DNA from: Methanobacterium bryantii
GTDB lineage: Archaea > Methanobacteriota > Methanobacteria > Methanobacteriales > Methanobacteriaceae
Reading direction: 5' to 3'
NCBI RefSeq assembly: GCF_002287175.1
Contig: NZ_LMVM01000033.1
Coordinates: 186,001-250,000, forward strand
Length of the DNA stretch: 64,000 nt
This document shows positions 9,792-19,644 of the stretch, in pieces (positions within the stretch are counted from its first letter, which is position 1; the number at the start of each line of letters is the position of its first letter). The notes below the pieces were generated by a model. The model saw nothing but the letters and a program-made list of their open reading frames with translations. It searched no databases and was not told where the DNA came from. Both the position numbers and the translations under genes were made by a program.

Positions 9792-10916
9792 CTATTTTTC
9801 AATTATGGTCTCTTCAATGGACATTCCAAAGTGTCTTGCGCCTTTATCTAAATAAACCATAACTTTATCGCCTGATTTAATATCTGCAACTGATACTGGT
9901 TCTCCTTCTTCGTTTACAAGCCTTATGGTTTCAGCATTTTGAAGCAGTGTCCTTATTTTAACATCTTCATATTCTGCTTCAATAAGCATTAAAGGCCGTT
10001 TTTCAATTTTAACCCTACCAACAACAGCAGTTTTAGTGTTACCTTCTTTATCTACAGTTAAAACTTCATCTCCAGTTTCAATTTCTGAAAGGTATCTGGT
10101 TCTATTGTTGGGAGTCATCACGTATGCGTGTACTGGACCTGCATTTACCCTAAACGGACGTGAAGCTACATATTCACTTTCCATTGATTCACTGTGCACA
10201 AGGAACAATCCCCTGGAATAAGATCCAATGAGCATTCCTTCCCCAATTGACATCATGGAACTGGTATCAACACAGACCCTATCCCCAGAACCTACAGGTT
10301 TTACAAGGGTCACTGTAGCGGGCACGAGGTTGTAATGTTCAGATTCAATCCTTTCAATTAACGATGCAACTTTTTTAATTTGAGATATATCTGAAGTATA
10401 GAGCAGTACTCCATCTGTACCATGCTCTAATGTTTCAAGAGCAAGTCTTGCTTCCTCATAATCAGGTACAGCTGCAATTATTTTAACATTTTCCCTTTGC
10501 AAGTCTGCTATAATGTTTTCTAAAGGAATGATTTTCCAATCTTTTCCTACAAGGATCACATAATCTGCAGTTCTTCCAGCTTCAGATGCGAGTTCTTCAA
10601 GTCTTTTGCTTGTAATTTCAATATATGCTGCAACTGTTTTCCCTTTACTTTTCAATTCACCTATAGCTGCCAAATCTTTTGATTCAGATAAACTATCTGG
10701 AAGTGGGATAGTGCCGTCCCCTTCACCTTTTCTACCTACCAGGACTATATCAGCTTCTTTGTTGTCTGAAACTATCTTGATGTTTCCCAATTTCTTTATG
10801 CTTTCAACGTCATCAAAGTCAACAACGTGGTTTATCCCGGACTCCAGTGCTGTGGTAATGATACCTTTCTTTTCGTCCCAGCTGGGGTATTCTGCCATGA
10901 TCCATGCAAATTTCAT
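9792..10916 (-). CDS. aroB': 3-dehydroquinate synthase II (archaeal AroB')
   Basis: Converts 2-amino-3,7-dideoxy-D-threo-hept-6-ulosonate to 3-dehydroquinate by NAD-dependent oxidative deamination, the archaeal way into the shikimate pathway. The 374-residue protein begins MKFAWIMAEYPSWDEKKGII, characteristic of the family, and has the conserved C-terminal beta-rich half (for example VCVDTSSMMSIGEGMLIGSY at about 218-237). It follows aroA' after 33 bases on the same strand, so substrate and product enzymes are co-transcribed. A two-level hairpin follows the stop. Intact. Confidence 0.96.
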   Translation of the reverse strand: MKFAWIMAEYPSWDEKKGIITTALESGINHVVDFDDVESIKKLGNIKIVSDNKEADIVLVGRKGEGDGTIPLPDSLSESKDLAAIGELKSKGKTVAAYIEITSKRLEELASEAGRTADYVILVGKDWKIIPLENIIADLQRENVKIIAAVPDYEEARLALETLEHGTDGVLLYTSDISQIKKVASLIERIESEHYNLVPATVTLVKPVGSGDRVCVDTSSMMSIGEGMLIGSYSRGLFLVHSESMESEYVASRPFRVNAGPVHAYVMTPNNRTRYLSEIETGDEVLTVDKEGNTKTAVVGRVKIEKRPLMLIEAEYEDVKIRTLLQNAETIRLVNEEGEPVSVADIKSGDKVMVYLDKGARHFGMSIEETIIEK

Positions 10917-10949
10917 AAATAAACCATCCGTAATCTTAAAATTTAATTT

Positions 10950-11747
10950 CTATTTACCTTCAATTATTTTCAGGGCCTCTTCAACTTCCATGTTGTTGTG
11001 AACAATTTCTGCAATAGCCCTTGTAGTTTTTCTAGGTGATTCTGCCTGGAACACATTTCTTCCAATTGCAACACCTGCTCCACCTACATTTACAGAATCT
11101 TTCACCATTTGAAGGAGCTGTTCGTTTGTTTCAACTTTAGGTCCTCCAGCTATTACCACAGGGACAGGACATCCGCCGACAACTTCCCTGAAGGTATCTG
11201 GGTTTCCAGTATAATTTGTTTTTATTATATCTGCTCCAAGTTCTGCTCCAGCTCTTGCTGCAAGTTTTACAACATCGACATCGTGTTCGCTGTCGATTTT
11301 TTCTCCCCTTGGGTACATCATAGCAATAAGAGGCATTCCCCATTCATCACAAATTTCAGAGGTTATTCCAAGTGTTTCGAGCATTTCTGGTTCCATATCA
11401 GATCCCACATTTACATGGACAGATACAGCATCAGCACCTATTTTTAAGGCTTTTTCAACTGTTGTGACCAGTACTTTATGATCTGGGTCAGGGCTTAATG
11501 AAGTACTGGCTGATAAATGGATTATAAGACCAATATCACGTCCGTATCCCCTGTGACCAGTTCCAACCATTCCTTTATGCATTAAAACAGCATTTGCTCC
11601 CCCGCTTGCAACTTCGTCAATGGTTTCACACATGTTGCCGATACCTGCCACCGGCCCTATGGAAACACCGTGGTCCATGGGCACTATTACCGTTCTTCCT
11701 GTCTTTCTGTTTATTATTCTCTCAATTCTAATCTTTTTACCAATCAT
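10950..11747 (-). CDS. aroA': 2-amino-3,7-dideoxy-D-threo-hept-6-ulosonate synthase (AroA')
   Basis: Class I aldolase-type enzyme that makes the precursor used by AroB' in the archaeal aromatic amino acid pathway. The 265-residue protein has the opening PMDHGVSIGPVAG, the YPRG segment and the Schiff-base lysine region ADIIKTNYTG near residue 175, followed by the phosphate-binding GGPK and GRNVFQ segments. Start ATG 11747 has AGGAGGAC six bases upstream. It lies 11 bases after the methyltransferase gene and 33 bases before aroB', so the three probably form one operon. Fructose-bisphosphate aldolase relatives are the main alternative; the context favours AroA'. Confidence 0.94.
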   Translation of the reverse strand: MIGKKIRIERIINRKTGRTVIVPMDHGVSIGPVAGIGNMCETIDEVASGGANAVLMHKGMVGTGHRGYGRDIGLIIHLSASTSLSPDPDHKVLVTTVEKALKIGADAVSVHVNVGSDMEPEMLETLGITSEICDEWGMPLIAMMYPRGEKIDSEHDVDVVKLAARAGAELGADIIKTNYTGNPDTFREVVGGCPVPVVIAGGPKVETNEQLLQMVKDSVNVGGAGVAIGRNVFQAESPRKTTRAIAEIVHNNMEVEEALKIIEGK

Positions 11748-11758
11748 TAGATGTCCTC

Positions 11759-12298
11759 CTACTTAATTTTAGATGACCAGAGTGTAAATTCTTTTAACCT
11801 TGGCGGGACACCATCTTTACCGGATGATTCCAACCAACCATGTTCAGATTTTATCATTTCTTCTGTTTTTGATGAATGTATGAAGTCAAGAAGACCTCTA
11901 TTTCTTATTATGGTATCTCGAGGTTTTAAACTTGATGACCATATGAAAAAGACCTTGAAAGTTGTGTCAGGGTGGTAACCCCCTCCAAGGTCTACAGACA
12001 GCACATCACACGTTTTGATCTTTTTTATAACATATTCAAGTGTTTCGTGAAGCCTCACATCAGCTTTTTTAAACTCTACGTTTTTATACTCGTTGCACAG
12101 CTTTCCCATGCTTTCTACAGATTCAGGACTGTTGTCCAGGGCAAAAATCTTGCCTTCTGGCGCGAGTTCAGAGAGAATTTTGGTGGAATTTCCAACATGG
12201 CACCCGAGTTCCACCACAACATCGTCTGCTTTTATAATATCTTTCAAAGCTTCCCTATAAACTTTAATATCATACACTACTTTTATCATAAAATTCAC
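11759..12298 (-). CDS. Small class I SAM-dependent methyltransferase-like protein
   Basis: A 179-residue (or 176-residue) Rossmann-fold protein with the SAM-binding motif VELGCHVGNSTK near residue 29 and the acidic end of strand 2 in IFALDNSPESVESMG. The substrate is unknown. The open frame starts at GTG 12298, but ATG 12289 with GTGA upstream is as good. It is the first gene before aroA' and aroB' on the same strand, which suggests a link to aromatic compounds or simply conserved operon layout. A 100-base tandem duplication begins at its start region. This gene marks the left edge of the accessory island. Confidence 0.75.
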   Translation of the reverse strand: MNFMIKVVYDIKVYREALKDIIKADDVVVELGCHVGNSTKILSELAPEGKIFALDNSPESVESMGKLCNEYKNVEFKKADVRLHETLEYVIKKIKTCDVLSVDLGGGYHPDTTFKVFFIWSSSLKPRDTIIRNRGLLDFIHSSKTEEMIKSEHGWLESSGKDGVPPRLKEFTLWSSKIK

Positions 12299-12490
12299 TG
12301 ATTACTCTTTACTGTTTATTAATATCTTTTAACAGTCCATGTTATGTTTTATCTATGTATAATGCACTATAAACTATTAATTAATTCTGTAAATTTACTG
12401 ATTACTCTTTAATGTTAATTAATACCTTCAAATTATCCATGTTATGCTTTATCCGGGCATAGTTTCACTACAAACTATTAATTAATTCAT
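12291..12490. repeat. Imperfect 100-base tandem duplication
   Basis: Copy 1 (12291-12390) and copy 2 (12391-12490) share AAATT[CT]ACTGATTACTCTTTA at the start, ATCCATGTTATG-like sequence in the middle and AAACTATTAATTAATTC at the end. Copy 1 begins at the start region of the methyltransferase gene, so its 5' flank has been duplicated. Copies have diverged by substitutions. Confidence 0.75.
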
Positions 12491-12897
12491 TTAAACTAAG
12501 TTATTATGTTTTATCTTAGATATATTTAATTTCTTAATGTAATTGTTTGGTTTAGTAAAGATAATCCATTAAAAAAAGAATTAATTTTTTGTTAAAATTT
12601 TATTAGATTTTCATTATCTAATCTTAATTAATCAAATTTTTTTAATTAATCTAATAATTTTAACATTCTATTTTTTATAACTTAAAGGAGTTTATAATCA
12701 TTAATTGTATATTAAGTCAATATAATACTTTTGAAATGATCAAGTTAGCATTTAATACCTATTTTTTTGCTAAAAAATTATAATTTAAATGACATTTAAA
12801 TTACATTAAAACTCTTGGGAAATATGAACCTAATCCTTTATATTCAGCCATAATAAAAAGAAAAAACCTAAATAGGATAATTATAATAACTCAAACT
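12491..12897. other. AT-rich gene-free stretch at island edge
   Basis: About 400 bases, extremely AT-rich, with runs of TTAAT/ATTAA. I see no open frame, no stable hairpin with GC content and no tRNA remnant. It separates the conserved aro operon from the accessory island. Confidence 0.5.
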
Positions 12898-13629
12898 ATG
12901 AGTATATGGATAAATGATTCAAAAATAGAAAGAAATATCCTCAATGCTTTAGTGAATGTAGAAGATGATACTTCACGCTTTTTAGAGGACTATGGGTCTC
13001 ATGAAGTACCTTTAACAGGTAGCTTTATAATTATATTAAAGTATCAATTAGAACCATTAAAAAGAGAAATCGAAGAATGGGCTGCGAAAGAATTTAAAGG
13101 TAATGCCATAGTTAATTTAGACTATGAAGATATAGCATCTAAAGGATTAGAGAAAGATTATGGTGCAGATTTTGGATTCCATCTTATAATAAATATTGAT
13201 GATCATCTTTATAGTGAACGTGGGCTCTTGGTTCAAGCCAAAAACCCTCGATTTAAATCTGATGATAGTGAACAATTATGGGAAATTAATCGTCCTCAAC
13301 TTAGTGTTTTAATGTGTAGATCACCTTTTTCAGTTTATTTTTTGTATGGACTTAATAAGACTGATGTTAAAATTAGAGTAATTCCTGCATCTTATGTTAA
13401 AAATATATTGAATAAAACAGGAAAAAAATCAATTTCTCCCAAGAACATAAAGTCATTTTCCCGCAAATTCTCTAATTTCTTCTTGTATGATTTCATTGGA
13501 AATTGGTGGGGAGATACAGATGAATCGGTATTAAATATAGTTCGAGGGACAGATGATTTAGTTAAAGTTCGACATATTTTCAGAATAGAAATATCCGTTA
13601 AAAAAGAAGAAAAAGATAATAAAAATTAG
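12898..13629 (+). CDS. Putative PD-(D/E)XK nuclease-like protein, unknown role
   Basis: A 243-residue soluble protein I do not recognise by family. Residues 89-115 read like a restriction-endonuclease core: GADFGF with D91, then a strand ending LLVQAK with Q113 and K115. The same GAD...QAK signature is in the N-terminal domain of the large STAND protein of this island. An N-terminal helical part and a C-terminal basic part flank it. There is no clear ribosome-binding site before ATG 12898. It is the first gene of the island and is not obviously in an operon. A nuclease role is inferred only from the motif. Confidence 0.6.
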   Translation: MSIWINDSKIERNILNALVNVEDDTSRFLEDYGSHEVPLTGSFIIILKYQLEPLKREIEEWAAKEFKGNAIVNLDYEDIASKGLEKDYGADFGFHLIINIDDHLYSERGLLVQAKNPRFKSDDSEQLWEINRPQLSVLMCRSPFSVYFLYGLNKTDVKIRVIPASYVKNILNKTGKKSISPKNIKSFSRKFSNFFLYDFIGNWWGDTDESVLNIVRGTDDLVKVRHIFRIEISVKKEEKDNKN

Positions 13630-13787
13630 ATTGAATTTTAAATAAGGAAGAATAATTCGTTTAATGAGTGTAATTGAAAAAATAAGGTTTTATTGTAATA
13701 AAGGTAAATTTTATGTTATTAGATTGATGCCAATCAAAATTATCAAGTAAAAGATAAAAGAGCTATTCTTTTCATTTAACGAATGAT

Positions 13788-14897
13788 TTAATATAATTTT
13801 TCATTGATTTTTTTTAATTCACTTAGATCTTCAGGAATCGGATTATATTCCAATGAAAAACCAACTAATTTTCCAATGAAATGTACTAATATACAGCTTA
13901 ATTCTTTATTTAAATCTTTTAAATCCAAATTAGAATTTCTACAATATGCAGGACCTTCACATTCTTCTTTAGCTTCTTTATATTTGTAACATCCCCCATT
14001 ATGAGTTATACAGTTTCTATTTTGATATATAACGTCCAAAATATCTTTTTTATTATCAAAATTTTCAAGAGAATAATCTAACCAATTTAATAGATCACGA
14101 ATTTTGTCTTTAGCATTTCGATGGTTTATATGACCTAAACTATTTTGAATTTTATTCTTAATTTCCTCATTTTCTTCTGTAATAACATTTTTAATTATAA
14201 GTTTTGTAATTGTTTTAATTTGTGCCTTAGATAACAATTTTTCTTTATCTAAAAACCTTGAATATTCTTCCCCAATAAATTCTAAAGCAGTCCACCTTTT
14301 AAGAAGGCTAAAATCTGCTTCAGTTTCAGCTAGGGCCTCATTTTCATATCTTAATGCTAATTTAACCAAATGATTATCGTTCATTTTATTTACAATTTTT
14401 TTAGAAATTTCTTCTAAGGCATTAGAATCTATATAAACAGGTTTATAATATGGGAAATGTATATCTGGAATTATTCCTTTATTATTTTCAAATATCCATC
14501 CCTTAAGTTCAATAGAAGAATTAGTTAAAACTCCTACAGTTACAATAATGTCTTGAGCAAGACCCCTTGTTTTTTCATGAGCTTCTTTTGTATTCTCAGC
14601 TTCGATATTTTTGAAAATAAGTAATGCTACTGGGTTTTTTTCTTTATGTGACGTGTTTATTTTTTCTTTAATACGTTTCCAACATTTTTCTGAGTTAGAA
14701 CTAGAACTGTTAGAAGATTCTGTTAATTTCTCTACAATTTCCAAAAAATCATTATAAGCCATTTCTTCAAAAGGAACTAATAAAGTATTTTTATCAATAT
14801 AAATTGGTTTAAGAATGTGACAATGTAACAATACATAATATACATCCCATAAATTATGTTTTTTAAGCAAATGCCTATTCATTTCTTTTTTTGTCAT
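13788..14897 (-). CDS. HEPN-motif protein, possible RNase toxin or effector
   Basis: A 369-residue protein with a C-terminal helical domain carrying RNCITH (R294-H299), which matches the R-X4-6-H signature of HEPN ribonucleases. A small cysteine cluster (C303, C313, C319) follows and might bind metal. The N-terminal 200 residues are alpha/beta, with a serine-rich linker at 61-69, and match nothing I can name. Start ATG 14897 has GTGAT nearby. It is transcribed away from the HD-domain gene across 131 bases, so the two may be co-regulated. HEPN proteins are common effectors in anti-virus and toxin-antitoxin systems; that role is an inference here. Confidence 0.6.
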   Translation of the reverse strand: MTKKEMNRHLLKKHNLWDVYYVLLHCHILKPIYIDKNTLLVPFEEMAYNDFLEIVEKLTESSNSSSSNSEKCWKRIKEKINTSHKEKNPVALLIFKNIEAENTKEAHEKTRGLAQDIIVTVGVLTNSSIELKGWIFENNKGIIPDIHFPYYKPVYIDSNALEEISKKIVNKMNDNHLVKLALRYENEALAETEADFSLLKRWTALEFIGEEYSRFLDKEKLLSKAQIKTITKLIIKNVITEENEEIKNKIQNSLGHINHRNAKDKIRDLLNWLDYSLENFDNKKDILDVIYQNRNCITHNGGCYKYKEAKEECEGPAYCRNSNLDLKDLNKELSCILVHFIGKLVGFSLEYNPIPEDLSELKKINEKLY

Positions 14898-14976
14898 CTT
14901 ATCACTTTTTAAATATTACAAATTTATCTATATCTTATTAATAGATTAAATTATAATGAATAATTAGTTAAAAATG

Positions 14977-14984
14977 TTTATATA
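14977..14984 (+). promoter_or_regulatory. TATA box of the HD-domain gene
   Basis: TTTATATA lies 45 bases before the ATG at 15029, giving an expected transcription start near 15008 and a short leader containing the GTGAG ribosome-binding site. It sits inside the 131-base divergent gap with the HEPN gene. Confidence 0.5.
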
Positions 14985-15028
14985 TTTTATTACATCTACT
15001 AATTTACATAATTTTAAAAAGTGAGAAT

Positions 15029-17509
15029 ATGGAACTGCGCAATATTTTAAAAGAAGAATCTTCAGATTATTATAATCGCATAAAATTTATCGAAAAAGAA
15101 GCTGAAGGTATTTTACCTGATGTTAGATTAGTTTTCCCAAAATACACTAATCATGATATTGCACATACAAAGGGTATTGAACAACTACTCAATGAGATGA
15201 TCCCGAATTCCATAAAGGAAAATTTAAAACCTGCGGAAATTTTCTATTTGCTTGTTGCAACTTTATTTCATGATGTTGGAATGAAATTAATTGGTGAAGA
15301 AGAAGAGAAAAAGTTTAATAGTCTAGATGAAGACGGAAGAGGAAAATTACGAGATAAAATAAGAGATCAACATCACATAAGAAGCAGCAACTATATTAAA
15401 AAAAATGCATCTGATCTAAATTTAAAAGAAGAAGAAGCAGCAGCAATAGCTGATATCTCAAGAGCACATAGAAAAATAGATATTCAAAATGAATTAAGAG
15501 AACCTATACATAATAATGATCGAATTCACTTGAAATTTCTTGGAGCATTATTAAGAGTAGCTGACGAATGCCATGTAACAGATGATAGAGTTTCAGAATT
15601 ATTTTTTAAAACAATTAATTCAACCTCTTGGGAATTTGAACAACATTTCAAAAAACACAGGTTGATTAAAGGCATACTATTTAATGAAAATGAAGATAAC
15701 AAAATAAGGATACATGCTACAGTAAAATCAGAAAATGATGAAGATATATTGGGCGGATTAAAGAATGATATTGAAAAAGAGCTTAATACAGTAAAAAGAA
15801 TATTTGAAGAAAATAAACTTCGATTAGATTCTGTAGTTTTAGAGCTTGACAGGGACGAACTAATTAAAAAAAATATAATTTCAAAATTATTGGATGGAAA
15901 AAAAAGAAAACTTGATAAAATTATTTTAGAGATTGAAGAATCTCAATGGGAAGTAAAAAGGAATTTAGATGAACTCAAAGCCAATAGAACTATTCAAATA
16001 GATGAATCTGGTTTATACAATTTAACTGAAGATATTAGTAATTTTGAAGAGCTAATTAAACGTTTTACAGGAGATAAACGTAATTGGAAGTTTGTTAAAT
16101 CAAACTATTCCCAAAAAATGGTAGAAACTAATCTTATTGCACATCTCCAATATAATTATAATATAATTTACATAGGTAATGAATTAAGAGAACGCGTAGA
16201 AATACTTAAAAACTCTCCAACTGCCATATATTTATCTCTAAAAGGTAAAAAACTACTTAATAACCCCTATTTAGATTTAAGTCTGGTTCAAGGTGATGTT
16301 ATTTTAGATCAAATTTTGCTATTGGGACTTTCTTATGATATATTTAAATATCCAATTACAAATAATTTAGAAATTAAGGAAATTGTAGAATCTTTAACAA
16401 AAAATAGCGGTCAAAGAATTCCAGAATTATCAAATCTCTATGAGGAAGTACAAAAAAATTCTAAAAAAGATGATTCTGAACTTTTTAATGAGTTAATAAA
16501 TGAAAAGAATGACAACGAAGAAAGAAAATATTCATTTAACATTAAATTTAATTTTCCAGAATTATCTGAAGAACCAACTTTTCTGGCAATGTTAAGTGCA
16601 GCAATGAAAACTGGAACTCGAATAGTTGTAACTGGAAGTCGGATATCAGATTTTATACTTAAAGAGGAAAATGAGCCAGTTCATATGGATAAAGTTACAG
16701 CTATAGAAATATCTCCAGGAACACCAATCCCTTACATACTAAAAGTAAAAAATACGGATTTTAAGCTCGAAAATCTTGAATTTAGATTTTGGAAAATAAA
16801 TGAAATAATAAAATATTCTACAGAATCAAGGAATTTGCCATTTAAATTTGAGTTTAGTTATGATGAAAAAGATAAAACTCAAAGTGTTCATTTCGAAATT
16901 GATCCTAACACCAATGTAAAACAACTTTTAAAATGGGAAGAATTTTTAAGAGCTTTAAACCAAGAAAGGACGATTACCTTAATAAAATCTGAAAATAATC
17001 AAATATTCAATGAACTAAAAGTTCCTACACAAAAAGAAATACATGTTAGGAATGATTCATCATATGAATATCTCAAAAAATTAGTAAAAGTCCAAGAACG
17101 TACAAATCATGAAATTAAACTTTTAAAAGGTCTTAATGTGAACGATAAGGCCGATATTGATAATATTATAAAAATTATTAATGATGGGAAAGTTGAAGTT
17201 AATTCTAATGAAATAATTAAACCTTCAGCAACAGTAAAAGAAATAAAAAAAATGATTAAAGCCAAAGCTGAAAATGAACCTATATTCTTTAAATCATTGG
17301 ACTTTAAGGTACTTTTACTCGAGGAAGAAATAAATCTAGGGCCTGTTACATTGCGTATGGATGACATTGAACTTATTGACGAAAATGGAACAGAATTGAA
17401 TATAGAAGAATATAATGATGAAGACATTTTACCTATAAAAATTTGTACTAAAGATGAAAAAGTTACTATACTTCTTGATAAATATTCTTCAGAAAGCCCA
17501 ATTTCTTAA
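15029..17509 (+). CDS. Large HD-domain protein, candidate defence gene
   Basis: 826 residues. The N-terminal 200 form an HD phosphohydrolase-like domain: H42/H46 in NHDIAH, the H81-D82 pair in LFHDVGM, H115/H116 in DQHHIRSS, H147, and D179 in LLRVADECH. This set fits the HD-CE type found beside chaperone-like or effector modules. The remaining 600 residues are charged and mostly helical, then beta-rich, with no ATPase motif visible. Start ATG 15029 has GTGAG seven bases upstream. It is divergent from the HEPN gene. HD domains act on nucleotides or phosphate esters, so a nucleotide-based signalling or depletion role is possible but not shown. Confidence 0.6.
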   Translation: MELRNILKEESSDYYNRIKFIEKEAEGILPDVRLVFPKYTNHDIAHTKGIEQLLNEMIPNSIKENLKPAEIFYLLVATLFHDVGMKLIGEEEEKKFNSLDEDGRGKLRDKIRDQHHIRSSNYIKKNASDLNLKEEEAAAIADISRAHRKIDIQNELREPIHNNDRIHLKFLGALLRVADECHVTDDRVSELFFKTINSTSWEFEQHFKKHRLIKGILFNENEDNKIRIHATVKSENDEDILGGLKNDIEKELNTVKRIFEENKLRLDSVVLELDRDELIKKNIISKLLDGKKRKLDKIILEIEESQWEVKRNLDELKANRTIQIDESGLYNLTEDISNFEELIKRFTGDKRNWKFVKSNYSQKMVETNLIAHLQYNYNIIYIGNELRERVEILKNSPTAIYLSLKGKKLLNNPYLDLSLVQGDVILDQILLLGLSYDIFKYPITNNLEIKEIVESLTKNSGQRIPELSNLYEEVQKNSKKDDSELFNELINEKNDNEERKYSFNIKFNFPELSEEPTFLAMLSAAMKTGTRIVVTGSRISDFILKEENEPVHMDKVTAIEISPGTPIPYILKVKNTDFKLENLEFRFWKINEIIKYSTESRNLPFKFEFSYDEKDKTQSVHFEIDPNTNVKQLLKWEEFLRALNQERTITLIKSENNQIFNELKVPTQKEIHVRNDSSYEYLKKLVKVQERTNHEIKLLKGLNVNDKADIDNIIKIINDGKVEVNSNEIIKPSATVKEIKKMIKAKAENEPIFFKSLDFKVLLLEEEINLGPVTLRMDDIELIDENGTELNIEEYNDEDILPIKICTKDEKVTILLDKYSSESPIS

Positions 17510-17551
17510 ATGATAAGCTTTAGACGTTAATCAAAATGAAATAGACGTCTT

Positions 17552-18111
17552 TTAATGTGTTTTAGTCTTAAACTCAAGTTTTGTCTTTACAATAGATACC
17601 TTGAAGATTAAAACTCCAAATATTATTATTAAGACAGTTATCACCAATAATAAAGGAAATAATTCTAAATTATTTTTAAATAGCATTTGGAGTATAACAG
17701 CTATCAGTAACGTTGCTAAAATTATACATATAAAAAGAAGAATTGAAACCTCTAATGAAGGTTTTTTCTCATTCATTAGCATATTATATAATTTATAAGA
17801 TTTATATAGAATCAATGTTTCTAAAAGAAATAATAGACTATGCACAATGAAGTTACTATAAAGTTCATTAGAAGTAAATGATATAATACCTAAAACTAGA
17901 AAATAATAACTTGAAGCTGATAATGCATTTTTATTCTTTATGTTTCTATTTTTTACGTGATTTGCGTTGATATCTTTTCTAACAATATTATTGATTTTGA
18001 AAAGATTCAGTCCATGTTCTAAGTTATTTATAGATCTATTTTCAGTTTTTGTATCTTTGAATTCTTTATCTAAGTCTGTATATCATTAAATATTTTCTCA
18101 TTAAGTAACAC
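17552..18111 (-). pseudogene. Frameshifted membrane protein gene
   Basis: The last 97 codons (from GTG 17845) encode at least three hydrophobic segments, but the same frame continues upstream without a start to about 18080, adding a further hydrophobic stretch (ALSASSYYFLVLGIISF) and a polar N-terminal part. There a stop appears, and a different frame holds VLLNEKIFNDIQT up to a TAG at 18070-18072. Joining the two needs a one-base shift and gives a roughly 180-residue protein with a polar N-terminus and about four membrane segments. I do not know the family. It lies 42 bases from the HD gene stop, convergent with it. Confidence 0.6.
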
Positions 18112-18133
18112 CCTTTTACATTTTCAATAGTAT

Positions 18134-19458
18134 GTGTCAAGCAGTGTTGTACAATTTAAAATGAGAAAAAAATTAAATAGTAATCAAAACTTAACGACAA
18201 TTATGGATATTAATGTAAATGAACCTTTAATAAAATCTACAGGCGAAAGCACTGTGGAAATGAATAAAGAAATGAGAACATATATAATATTATCCATAAA
18301 CAAGTTAGTGAAAGAATCAAAAGAACAAGAACATAGCAATAAGAACCACAGTCAAAAAAATATCGAAAAAGAGGATAAAATAATATTTGAATCTCTAAAG
18401 CAACCTATGATTAAATATTTAAACAATACTGCAGAAGATCTTAAAAAGATTTAATACAACAAGCACTTAAAAATGATAACAAATTAAATAGAGAGACATC
18501 TGAATCATTAATACGATCTTTAGCTAAAAAATGGAAAGAATTGAATAATGAAGAAGATCTTAGATTACAACCAAAAAATAACTCCAAAGTATGTGATCTA
18601 TGTGGTCGTCAATATATTCCCAAAAAAAATCAAAAGTATTGTGAAACATGTCAAAAACATTTTGTACCCATGTATAGAGATTTAAAAAGGAATAGAGAAC
18701 CTATATATGATTATGGTGATATTAAAAACCCTCTTTTATCTTCTTTCGAACAGCAAAATGACATTTCATTCGAACTTTTTTTTATCAATCAAGCATTGAC
18801 ATTAGATTACAATGCTATAATTCATTATAGGGCAACGAAAGCCGCTGCCTATTTTGAGGCTTTGAGAAAAGGTGTAGTCAAAGATTGCCTTAATGGATTA
18901 ACAAGCGAAATTGTTCAAAAAATATCTTTAAATTATTTAAGAATAATTAATGATGCTATTATAATGGTTGACCTTAGGTTAAGCAAATCAATTTTTGCGG
19001 ATTTTATAGGGCCTATCTATCATAAATCTTGCATCATCTGTGGTGAACCTTTAATCACATTAAAACCATTAACTGAAAAATCCAGAGGTCTATTTAAAGA
19101 GTGTTTAGATGATTGGGCAGTAAAACAGGTTTTACCAGAAGAAGAATTAAATAAGATTAAAAAAGCTTTAGTAATTAACAAAAAACCACAAACAAAGTAT
19201 CATCCTCAATGTAAAAAATATAAAAATACCGATTATCAAAGAGAATATAAAAGAAAAAGAAGGAAAAAAGAAAGAGAATTAAGGCAAGAATCTAAGAATA
19301 AGGCTTACAAAGAACATGGTAGCTTAATGAATCAATATAATACTGGTAAAGGAACTATTCCGGTCAGTGCTGAAAGAAAAGAAACCAATGAAGCTGAAAG
19401 AGATGACATTAATCGTATATTCAAAGAATTAGGCTTAAGACCTACATTTAAAAAATGA
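18134..19458 (+). pseudogene. Zinc-finger protein gene with a frameshift in an A5 run
   Basis: Two adjacent frames belong together. The first (18134-18454) ends NTAEDLKKI and stops. The second continues as DLIQQALKNDNKLNRE in another frame and runs to 19458. The junction is the A run at 18443-18447. The combined product would be about 440 residues. It has a charged helical N-terminus, a treble-clef-like zinc site (CDLCGRQ...CETCQKH), a second cysteine set (CIICGEP...HPQCKKY) and a very basic tail (REYKRKRRKKERELRQ). If the shift is real the gene is broken; a sequencing error or programmed shift is the alternative. Translation of the 3' part alone would need the TTG at 18541. A DNA- or RNA-binding role is likely from the fingers and tail. 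Confidence 0.65.
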
Positions 19459-19644
19459 ATCACTGCTAAGTATGAGTTTTATAAATAATTAGTAATCTTT
19501 ATAAGCTGGTGTTACACCTGAATCATGGCTTTCATTGGATTTCCAGAGTTATTACCTATTTTTCAATGGATTAATCATTTATATAATGTTTTACATTTTT
19601 AATCAATTATATCAACTATCGTAATTAAATCAGATATCAATGAA

